From contig JNEU01001087.1 in NCBI GenBank assembly GCA_000697475.1, positions 1 through 64,000 on the forward strand: a stretch of DNA of 64,000 bases, given 5' to 3'. Below the pieces are notes generated by a model, which saw only the letters and a program-made list of their open reading frames with translations, was not told the origin of the DNA and did not search any database. The translations under genes and the position numbers were made by a program. Position 1 is the first letter of the stretch, and every line of letters begins with the position of its first letter. Source of the stretch: Lichtheimia corymbifera B2541. Lineage: Eukaryota > Mucoromycota > Mucoromycetes > Mucorales > Lichtheimiaceae. Shown one piece after another: positions 1-10,187 of the stretch.

Positions 1-571
1 TTCTTTGATTAATTACAAGGTTAAATTCCAAAGGTTTGTGAGTATATCACGTCCTTCAACCTGTAGATAAGTGCTGATCTTTTTTTGGAGATTCATAGTG
101 GTTCTTCTTTGTACCGTGGCCATCGTTGTGGTATTGGACCTTTATTATGAGGTAAAGCTCGATCATCTTGCTTGATGAGTCAACACTCACATACGTCACT
201 TTGTTGCTTTCGATATAGCTATCTCTCGGTGAAGCATCTGCAAAAGTTGGTTTATGTACCATGGTCTATGCGGACATACTTATGTCACCTACAAATATCA
301 CCTTTCAAGCCGCAGGTGGATTGTGCATCAGCTGTCGATATTCCATCACTTCGATTCGCCACTCCCAAGGTGCTTGACCACTTTATCAGTTCGATCCATC
401 ATGCCCAACAATTCCCACGCCCACTCACATATAAACAAGCCTGTTGTCACCAACACTATTACACACCTTTTCTTTCTACTTGTCTGCATACCATCACCAA
501 TCAATGGCCTTTGGTAAGTCTCAAGGACGGTCTTTATGCGATCCCCAAAATGAGGGTACTCATGCATTCAT
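1..571. other. gene-poor left edge
   Basis: No convincing gene is seen. Short ORFs on both strands have no recognisable motif. The block starting at 572 pairs with the last base of the window, so this stretch may be the continuation of a dispersed repeat whose other copy lies beyond 64000; that cannot be tested here. Confidence 0.4.
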
Positions 572-732
572 CTATGTAGCTCACTTCATTGATCGGTTGG
601 TGTACAATGACACTTGGCTGTGTTCCTTGATGGATCCTTTGTGGTAGGTGTACCTATCATTTATAGGTAAAAGGCAACCTCAGTCTGATGGGAAATTTGG
701 GACTCCTTTGTAGGTGACATAAGTACACGCCT
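572..732 (+). repeat. dispersed repeat, outer block, left copy
   Basis: This block is the reverse complement of 63841-64000 at roughly 85-90% identity by eye, running from the CTATGTAGCTCACTTCATTG end to the GACATAAGTRCACGCCT end. The two copies share a translated segment (TVFLDGSFVVG, then IIYR). The left copy has two in-frame stops, where a Gln and a Trp codon of the right copy became TAA and TGA. It looks like a decayed copy of something once coding. Confidence 0.8.
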
Positions 733-779
733 ACCGTCATCAACAACATCATAAACCAACAAAAACGTGGTGCATCGTC

Positions 780-2630
780 TCAAATACACACTTCGCCAAA
801 AAGGCCCATACCAGCCTTAGTCGATCCAATCGTGCAACCGATTGAAATCAAACATGTATTGAACAACAGCCATTTACGAGAGAAACTCTCAAAGAATACG
901 TAAGGATAAGAAGAATCAGATAAGAAAATGGACTCATTTTTCCATCTCACAGATATATGGAAGTGACCGATGAAATCGCACAGATGCTCAATCGCGATTG
1001 GATATTCGAACCACATCCAAGTGATATGTAACGATAAAAATATATTTATAAAACCGCCTGAAACATGATTGTTAGGCATATAAGATGATAATGAAAATGA
1101 ATAGCCAATACTAACCAAAACAACGTTGGCGGCTATGTGATCAAATAAGAGAATAACACAAAAGTGTCAATGAGAGCAAAGAAAGATAGCTATAATGGGG
1201 AAGGGGAAATGGTAAGCAAAACGAACATCTTCTACGTCAATCCTTCAAAGTGAAACATACTGAAAATGCCTATCGGTAGGTAATGATATCCAAAAGGATG
1301 AATAGTAAAAATGGATGAGAAGGGAAGATGAAACAACAGAAGAAGAACAAGCTTAAATACTGAGAAAGGGGAAAGCACTGCAAGAAAGATAAAAGGAGGT
1401 GTAAAACTAAGGTAACAAAAGACTAAAGTGAAATATCTGGCGGGCTGCATTTTGGTGAATCCAAAAACATCGGCTGCAATACTCGTCAACAGCATTGAGG
1501 TGTATGCAAGAAGCAGCTTGATTGTTGCTCATCACGAGCGATCTGTTGGCAAAAAAGCGGTCCCACCCATGACAACCAATGCACCTTCCAACATACGATA
1601 CCCCAACGTGCGGGCGATTTCAATGGAGGACGCGGACAGCTGCAAACTGAACATCGCAACGCAGACCTTTAACGGATTAATCACGTCCAGTATTCGCACT
1701 GACAACCCATATCGAGGCAGTAGACCAGCTCCATGTTTGACGCACAACGCTTTGGATCTTCGCTATTTGATTTTGCTCCTTTCTACAACACTCATTCCTG
1801 TCAACCTCAATTGTAGCAGCTGCCGTTAGCTTCGTCATGTGTTGGCCGCCTCAACATGTAGTGTGGATACCCCCGGCCTGCCCACAGCTTTATTTTATAC
1901 AAGCAACGTACGTCAAACGCGTTCTTTAACGATCGCTCTCCTGGATGAACAAGGTAAGTGTTTGGCAGGAGCTACACGCAGCTGCCATCATAAAGCCTCT
2001 AATGAATAGTTCTTTGGTCCCTTGTTAGATAGACGCCATACGAGATGCATGCAGTATTCACCATCAAGATCATCCTTTATAAAGATATTTTTATGCCTTG
2101 CCTATCGATGTTTGCTCTACCCATATATCGTCACCATTATCATACGTGTCATTGAAAGCTGTGCTTAGCTATTGGATATGGGCATCTGTTGTTGGTTACG
2201 GGTTGACGTCGTTCAAAAAGGAGTCGTCTTAATATACATACACGATCTCGTTATGGGCGATATAGGATTGCTATGCGTTTATTGAGCATGTCTGTTGTTT
2301 GAAGGTGTAGGCGTTATAGCTCGATAATCGACGCAACGACAAGAACGCTGGTGCAAATAGCGAAATAGGGAGTTGGAATTCGAGGGGATATATAACCGGG
2401 GGTTGCACAAAAATCAGTGTCCGCACATGGCCTGTTGTTTGATAGTACGGTCTTTTGAGAAACCACCAAGAATATGAATGGCTGCCCATGGCCATTTTGC
2501 GACAGGTTGTCTAGAACAGCGACAGTAGTAAGTGTCAGCGTCAACATGACACACATGGTATAAAAACTTAAAAGGTCATTGACGAATGTATCGGTGTTGC
2601 AATTTCGATAGAGACATACGCGAACCACAA
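780..2630 (-). other. possible degenerate membrane-protein gene fragments
   Basis: Several minus-strand frames are strongly hydrophobic. 2556-2314 encodes an open 80-residue segment with a membrane-like stretch near each end and a Cys-rich middle (CADTDFCATPGY). 1495-1232 and 1118-780 also read like transmembrane segments. I could not join these with convincing splice sites, and stop codons interrupt the obvious joins. This is either a decayed polytopic membrane protein or chance AT-rich ORFs. No family was recognised. The plus-strand ORF at 2774-3040 is equally unsupported. Confidence 0.2.
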
Positions 2631-3509
2631 GTTACGCTGCAACTGCTTTCCCCTCTTCCCCACGAGGTGACTTCTTTAGCTAAATCAAGTAAACCAAGGA
2701 AGCAACATATTGAGCGTTTGCTCGGTAGCCTTTTAGAGGGTACCTATAGCTTCGTTTAAGGACGCTTTCGAGAATGAAAAACAGTTCACGGCCTCAAAAC
2801 ATTGATCATTCGTTATATAATATCAATATCGCAGACCATGAACAAATTCTTTATCTTGCTACGGCCCTACCTAACATGATCTGTACTGCTTTTGTGCTGA
2901 ATGATTACATCATCACCGTTATACCATTATCATGCGAAAAAGTGTTTTTTATTGAAGACTTTGACAAGAGCAACTGGAAGTTATGCCCAGATCTGAGACT
3001 TAATTTGAGACCAGCTCGGATAATCATTTTAATTGAATAAAATTTGACAAGAGCAAATGCATTTGACACTTAAAGACAAGCACCTGTGCTTATACACGTG
3101 GCCCTGTCTTTGTATTAGCTGATCGTTTCACTCTACACGCCTTCCCAATCTCGTACTCCCTGACACAATACATTACTTTTCAAAATAGCTTGTCCCCAAA
3201 ATTGACTTCAGGAGTCTAGATGCAAGCTTTGGCCATTTCTGTACTCAGGGGTTGCCTTTGATTCAACCATTGACCACAGTATGCTGTGGTCGTTTAGCTA
3301 TGGATACGTGTGTATAGGGCGATATACAGTACAATTTCATCAATAACGGTGGTGGGTCGTTTCTCTCCAACCTCCTGTGGTCATGTACACCGATGGGTAG
3401 ATAGCTACGTATTCTCTTTTTCATCACAGCTCGCGATAATGTTGGTGCATGACGTTTTCCTATCCACGAGTTATCCGTCACCCCTGCTCCTTGAGCTGTG
3501 GATTGATGC

Positions 3510-4290
3510 ATAGCTCAATGACACGCCACCCTTGTCATTGTGCTCCATGCATAAACGATAGCTTTGCTTTTGTTGTAGGGCCTCATAGGTTTAGATGTTG
3601 TCGGAAATTTTTTCATTGTCTTGTAACAAGCTATACTCTTGGTTCATGTATTGACCACCCTCCCCCCAAAACGCTCCTTTTTCTCGTGCATGAGCCCGAG
3701 ACCCGTGACATAGCAATGACATGCCACTCATACCACCTATTCTATGAACCGATACAATCATGCATCAACAATAGCTTTATCCTACCTTTTGTTGTGAGGG
3801 CGGGTATCATACAATGGCGCTATTCAGATACTCTCATTGTATTTCTCTATAGCTCAATGAGCTATGTATGGATTCACGAGTCTACAATGACACACCACCC
3901 TTATCTCGCACTCCATGCATACGTAAACAATACCTTTTTCCCGCCTACATGTGACTATGTGGACTAGCTTACAGATTTTGACACTACTTTTTCCCGCTAC
4001 TCAAGGTACGCTGGTTCATCCAGTAACCTCACCAATTCCATTTTCCCATCCCCATTGAGCTATGTCAACAATAGTTTTTCTTGTTGGGATCGTTTGTTTA
4101 TGGGAGGTTTGTACCGCCTTTCATTTTGCACACTCCTTTAACTCCTGTACGCCCGTTTATGGATCAGTAATGACACATTCACCCCCTATTTCTTGCTCAA
4201 CAAGCAATGATGGATAAGCAATAATGTTTCCTCCTTTCAACATGAGTCCTTTTAGCCAATCCTCGGCCATCACTCGTGACACTCTTGGAC
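3510..4290 (+). repeat. degenerate tandem repeat, about 170-280 bp spacing
   Basis: The core CAATGACAYRCCACYC, followed by a CCATGCAT...AACAATA segment, recurs near 3517, 3713, 3885, 4165 and 4340 with variable spacing. A related CAATGACAC occurs near 608. The units are strongly diverged, so borders are approximate. The array runs directly into the dispersed repeat at 4290. Confidence 0.45.
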
Positions 4291-4806
4291 ATGCACTACC
4301 CATCTTTTATCTCCTCCTCCTAAACCAATGCAATGGTATCAACAATGACACTTTTTTTTATTTGTACACGCGACCATGTAGGTCGAGACATACTTTTCGA
4401 CTCATGTTGTCTCCCGCTTGTCACTCGTGATACTCTTGCATTCATGGATTGATCCCCAACAAATGTCATTTCTTCCCTTATCGTGAGCTTGTGCGAGGGA
4501 TCCGATAGGTGCAATATAGATGACTCATTGTTTTATTTTTCTGTACTCTATGATGGTGTGAAGAATGATGCATGAATGACGGCATAAATTTTCTGGCGCC
4601 AACGTAGGACCGTGGTTGAGACACGATATAAAATATGGGGTACGACTCATCTTTGACATGTTAGACCAATTTTATCTCTCACTCTCCACTCACACACACG
4701 CATCGTCTTCGAGGGGTTTGTATCGTGTATTCATCCATGTGGTGCTTCTTCATGTACTCATTGCAACGTGTCCATTCTAGTTGGTGGTCCCCTCGCCTTG
4801 TTGTCA

Positions 4807-4891
4807 GGCCTTGTGTGCCTTCTCTCTGGCCTTGTGTGGCTCTCTGTGGCCTTGTGTGCCTTCTCTGTGGCCTTGTGTGCCATATCTCTTG
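4807..4891 (+). repeat. minisatellite, about 21-bp unit, four copies
   Basis: Four imperfect units of GGCCTTGTGTGCCTTCTCTGT start near 4807, 4828, 4848 and 4869. They are followed by a T-rich tract at about 4950-4970. The inverted copy near 62050-62125 has only about two diverged units, so the tract has expanded or contracted since the two repeats separated. Confidence 0.7.
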
Positions 4892-5206
4892 CCTTGTGGT
4901 GTCTCTGGTCTTGCGTCTTGCCTCTTTGCTTGTTTCTTTTCTGCGTTTTTCTTTTTTTTTTTTTTCATTATGGATATCAAGGTCAACCGGTGCTTCCGCC
5001 AGTCAGGTGGCAAATGAATCATGTCAAAGTAAACATTCTATCTGTCACGCTGAATATCCTGGGTTGGCACCATACCTACTTGCTGTATATGGCGTTGTAC
5101 CTTCGGGAGAAGCCTCGCTCATCCTTACATTGGTAAGTCGATCATGAAGGATCACGCTTATTATGAATACTAACAATATTTCACTATGACCAATCCAATC
5201 CTTTGG

Positions 5207-5607
5207 GGGAATTGTTACGGACACCCCAAACACCTGCCATATTAAGCCTACGGGACACCCCAAGTTACATAGCCTATATTAAACAATGATCAAAGTTCAT
5301 TATCCTCATCCATCATGCACCTCACTTTATGGAGCCGACTAGGCGCTAATAACTGGTCAAGTCAAACCATTTACTAGGTCCAGTGGTAATTATAGCTGCC
5401 AAGTCAACCCATTTACTAGTAATATAAGCGCTGTTGTCTTGCACACGACAAGTTACTAATATCACTGGATCTAGTAAAGGGTTTGACTTGACCAGTTATT
5501 AGCGCCTGTTCGGCTCCATAAAGTGAGGTGCACGATGAATGAGGATAATGAATATTGATCATTGTTTAATATAGGCTATGTAACTTGGGGTGTCCGTGAA
5601 AATGCCC
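5207..5607. mobile_element. 401-bp Mutator-like MITE with 9-bp target duplication
   Basis: The element begins GGGAATTGTTACGGACACCCC and ends with the inverse, GGGGTGTCCGTGAAAATGCCC. Inverted arms of about 150-180 bp surround a loop of about 70 bp, so nearly the whole element folds on itself. It is flanked by the direct repeat ATCCTTTGG at 5198-5206 and 5608-5616. The inverted paralogous copy at 61818-61826 has a single, uninterrupted target (TCAAAGGAT on the plus strand), which is an empty site. The left arm has an internal duplication of about 32 bp that repeats GGACACCCCAA. The 9-bp duplication and long arms fit the Mutator/MULE class. There is no coding capacity. Confidence 0.88.
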
Positions 5608-5890
5608 ATCCTTTGGCTGTACTCCTTCCCATCCTCTTGCTGGCCCTTCTATATTGGCTTTCTTTACTTGCTATTTCCATTACCATCACTTGTACCTCCC
5701 CCTTTCTTTGTATACTACTTTTGTACATTTATTGAAATACCGGCAATAGATAACTCATTGCGATAAAAACACAACTGTGTATGCAGATGACTTTAACTGA
5801 GTGGATTAAAGTACCGCTCAATTTGCGTGACTGGATTTACTCTGGGCGGCTTCCTTGACAGCTCCTGGATTACATCTTGTACTGCTTAAA

Positions 5891-8800
5891 ATGGCTCCCG
5901 TAAAGCGTAAAGTACGATCGCAGCCGATCGCCGTCAAAAAGGTAAAAATTGAGTTCAGGTTCGCTTTTATAAACACGACGCTAATATTGATCCAGGCAAA
6001 AACGGTTGAAAAAGCAGTAGACGTCTCTGACAATGACTCTATCAGCGATGACGGACAAGATCTTATGGCAGCAGCGCAACGTGGAGAATTTGACGAGGAC
6101 GACAGTGAAGCTGGCGACTGGGAATCGCAATCGGATGAGGATGCCATGGAGGAAGCAATGGATGCTGTATCAGAAAATGCTGTCAAGAAGTCTTCCACTG
6201 GTGGGGATGATTTTGTGGCTGGTGAACTCGAAGGATTGAAGGAAACAGCAGAACTCTATAAATCAAATATTTTTAAGCTTGAGGTAAGTTCTATGGTCCT
6301 TAGGTGCTATAATATATATTAATATTTATACGTGCATTTACCTCTAGATTGATGAGTTACTCGCTGAAGTCGGGGTTGATTACGAGAAACATAAACGACT
6401 TTTGAACGCATTACGTGCAGTCAAATCCATCTTTGAGAAGGAACCTGACACCAAGGAACAGCTGGTAATAACAAATGATAAAAATATATCGGGAAATAAC
6501 CGGGAGCTAATTGCATGTATGGTGACTAGTTGAATGATTTCATCAAGAGCATGGAAAAGAAGCACAAGATCATTGTACCAATACTTGATAGTCAACCTCC
6601 TCAAGATTCGCAATACAAATTCAAATATCAGAAGCCTTCGTCCGTGAATGTGATTGGTGGCTATGCATTAAAGACCATTTGCAAATTGAAGAAGCCATTC
6701 AGCGTTGATGTGGCTGTGGAAATGCCATCAGTAAGCTATATATCATGACCGATAAGAAACACCATATCTTACCATATATATTGGATAGGCTATTTTTCAA
6801 GAAAAGGATTATGTGAACAACCGCTATTTCTATAAGCGTGCTTGTTATTTGGCCGTCCTTGCACGTGCAATCCGTAAATCCAAGGTTGGATTGACCGTTG
6901 AATTTGGTATGCTTAATGGTGATGCCCACCGTCCTATTCTACTTGTCAAGCCTACTGGAGGTATGTAAATATATTTCATACTTGGTTCATATATGAAACT
7001 GACTGAGAATCGCAGATAAATCTGAGCTGGATTTTACCAAGACCAAGTGCATCATTCGGATTCTACCATGTGCTCCTTCTGATGTCTTTCCTTTGCATCG
7101 ATTAGCTCCGGGAAAAGCGAATATGCGACACGTTGATTCAGATGATGAAGTACATAGACCTACTCCGCTATACAATGCTTCTATCTTGATGGATACCACG
7201 TTGACTGCCAACTCTGCCTTTTTATATCAGCACAGCAAGAGCTGTGAAGGTTTTCGAGATGCCATAAAGCTGGGTCGTATTTGGCTTCATCAACGAGGGC
7301 TGGATATGAGTCAAACGGGTGCTGGCTTCAATACATTCTTGCTTGCCATGATCATGGGTTATCTACTCCAAGGGGGACTTCCTGGAGGAGGACGTAAATT
7401 ATCGACATCTCATAGCTCGTATCAGCTTTTGCGAGGCACGCTTGACTTCCTGAGTAAGTGTTAAGATGATTGTGATGAAAAAAGGGGGTACTGATAAGCA
7501 AATACTAAATAGGTACACATGATTTTGAGAAGGACCCTGTTTTTATTGGCAAATCGGATCATGACAACGTAAGAATACCGCTGATTCTTGAGTTAGTGAT
7601 ATTATCCATTCCCTAACGCTGCGTTTTTAGTTTGCTGTTGAGAACTTTATGAGTCACTATCAAGTGGTAATCGTCGATCCTACCGGTACTGTAAACATGG
7701 CAGCACACATGAGCAAATCTTCCTTAGACCAGGTAGGACATGTCACAATAATCTGAATGCGAATCTTATATATTTTCATTTTAGCTGCAACATGAGGCCA
7801 AGTTGGCAATGTCATATCTAAACGATACCGTTGATCGATTTGAAGCACTGTTCCTTCAAAATGTAAACGAAGCAGGATTAAGATTCGACAACTTTATGAC
7901 ACTTTCAACATCTTCAACGACTGTTTCATCTTACGATGATCATGCGAGATCGGAGTACCCAATCTATTCAGAATATCTTGCCCAACGCATTGGCAATGTG
8001 CTGAAAAAAGGATTGACGAATCGAGTGGATCTTGTGGCTGTGCAAAGGAATATCGAACATACCTGGGACATACAATCAAACCCATCATCATTATCGGCTC
8101 ACACGATCACTATCGGATTTGTATTGGACCCTGACAATGCTCCAAGGCTCGTTGACCAAGGGCCTGATGCTCAAAAGACAGAGGAATGCGAAGAATTTCG
8201 AGAGTTTTGGGGTGACAAGGCAGAATTGCGTCGTTTCAAGGATGGAAGCATTGTGGAAAGTGTTGTTTGGAATTACCAAGGATACGAGAACAGAAGTGCA
8301 ATTGTGCAAAAGATTGTACAACATCTGCTCAAGCGACATTTTGATATCAGCGAAGAACACTTGCATTACTGGGCGAATCAATTATATCCGTTTCTACACC
8401 TACCCAAATGCGTACCAAACAACGTATTCGATCGTCGTCTCGAGATCACTGGATTCCAACCTGTCATGACAGCATACAACGATTTGGCAAAAATGTTGCG
8501 ATCTATCGACGGAGAGTTACCGCTTTTAATCAGCAATATTTATCCTTGCTCAGCTGCCCTTCGTTTTTCATCACCTATTCTCCCGCATGCAGTTGATTTC
8601 AGTACTTTGGTGACACGGCCAACGATCGGGCGGTACATTGATCCAATCGATGTGATTGTACAATTAGAGAGATCAAGCAAATGGCCGGATGATATGGATG
8701 CATTGCAAAAAGTCAAAGCAGCTTTCTGTCTTAGGATATCAGATCTTCTCAGGAAACGCCGAGCAACTGAATCCGTCGTGGTGGATGATCATACGCTCAC

Positions 8801-10131
8801 GAACCAATTGGAGGCTCGTGGATACTTGGACGTATACTTTGAAGGCTTTGCTTTCCGATGCCATTTGCATGTACCTCACGAAGAATTGATTCTCAAGAGT
8901 ATTGTCAACAAGAACGATGGACTTGTAAAGGAGAAGGCACAAAAGGCGCTTGAAAGGCACCAGTACCGATTCCATCATCAACAACTTCATACATTTCACA
9001 TTCAAGCTTTGTGCGCCAAGTTTCCTGCATTGTCTGCAACTATTCGCCTTGTGAAACGATGGTTCAGCGCCCACCTCTTATCATGTCATGTGACCGATGA
9101 GCTTATCGAGCTCCTTTGCGCATATGTATTTTTGGATCCCCATCCATGGACTCCGCCAACATCCCCTATGGCAGGTGCTATGCGTGTATTAAATCTCCTG
9201 GCAACCTGGAGTTGGCACAAGACACCTCTTTTGGTAGACATTGAGCAAGAGTTAACAACTAGCATGCGCGACGAAGCATACAAGAACTTTACATTATTGC
9301 GTCAAAGGAGTCCACAAATGAATCAGGGTGCCATGTTTGTGGCCACTGCCAAGGATCTGCAAGGTGTGCGCTGGTCGCAGTCTAGGCCTAACAAAGCAAT
9401 TGCTGTTCGCATACAAATGTTGGCAAAGGAATCATTGAAGGTTCTGGGCACTGCATTTTCATTCAATGATGTGAAACGTATCAAGGTAAGGAGTAGAAAC
9501 ACTTTGATGACGAATAGAAGAGACTGATTTTTCCTATAGGGCTTGTACACTACATCAATGGCGGATTATCATGCAGTGATTCAGCTGAAGACATCACGAT
9601 GCACAAGATATTATGAAAACATCCATGCACACAAAAATCATTTTGCAAAGATGGGCAAACCAATCCTAGGTGAAGAAGCCTATGTAGGATTTGATCCTGT
9701 GACGGAATTGGTAAAGGAGATAACGGTAAGAGAATTCAATGATATTGTCTTAACCACCAAAAGAGAATACTAAATTCAGTTGATAGAATGTATATGGTGA
9801 CGCACTGTTGGTATTCTATGACAAGCATGGTGGTGACAAAATTGCATTGGTCTGGGATCCTCAAGTAACTGCAGCTAAGCAATGGCGAGTGGGTCTTGGA
9901 TTAAATACTGTACCAGCAGATATGAACGAGAATGGGGTATTGGTAAGTTTTTATTATCAACATATATATCTACGTATACTGATACTAATCAAACATTGAA
10001 TCAAGGTTCCTTCGAAAGGCAAAAAGAACGAGATATCCAAAATGGCGACAACTAATTTCAGTGCGATCTTGAAAGAAATTGAGAGATTAGGCGCTGGCCT
10101 TGTTGAATCGATCACGAGTTCTGCTACCTGA
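5891..10131 (+). CDS. NOL6: nucleolar protein 6 / UTP22 (Nrap family)
   Basis: This is a small-subunit processome component needed for 18S pre-rRNA processing in the nucleolus (UTP22 in yeast). I read twelve exons: 5891-5941, 5996-6283, 6348-6464, 6530-6730, 6789-6960, 7016-7453, 7513-7568, 7631-7732, 7785-9485, 9540-9725, 9787-9942 and 10006-10131. Together they give a 1197-residue protein, the usual Nrap length, with every junction in frame. The N-terminus is basic, then acidic. Nrap signatures include the LPGGGRK region (exon 6) and the LRRFKDGSI motif (exon 9). The start is the first ATG after an in-frame TTG; it encodes a Lys/Arg-rich start typical of nucleolar proteins. The stop lies 56 bp before the start codon of the next gene. 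Confidence 0.93.
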
Positions 10132-10187
10132 GTTGTAAAATCAAATAAAGTCGTCGAGTGTACCTAGTTTCTCCTAAAGTGCAACCT

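Larger units (their letters stand above)
4290..5753 (+). repeat. dispersed repeat, inner block, left copy (MITE-loaded)
   Basis: The block matches the reverse complement of 61680-62631 from CATGCACTACCCATC to CAATAGATAA, at high identity apart from a 401-bp insertion and minisatellite length differences. Both copies share a short conserved translated tail (MKDHxYYEY followed by TAA) and a GTAAGTCG motif, so the unit may contain decayed exons. The left copy ends 137 bp upstream of the NOL6 start codon. The element class is not clear: I see no LTR ends or transposase. Confidence 0.85.

Noticed and set aside
4725..5147. 140-codon ORF over the minisatellite in the left dispersed repeat
   Set aside because: It is made mostly of the repeated GGCCTTGTGTG units and is not kept in the inverted copy.
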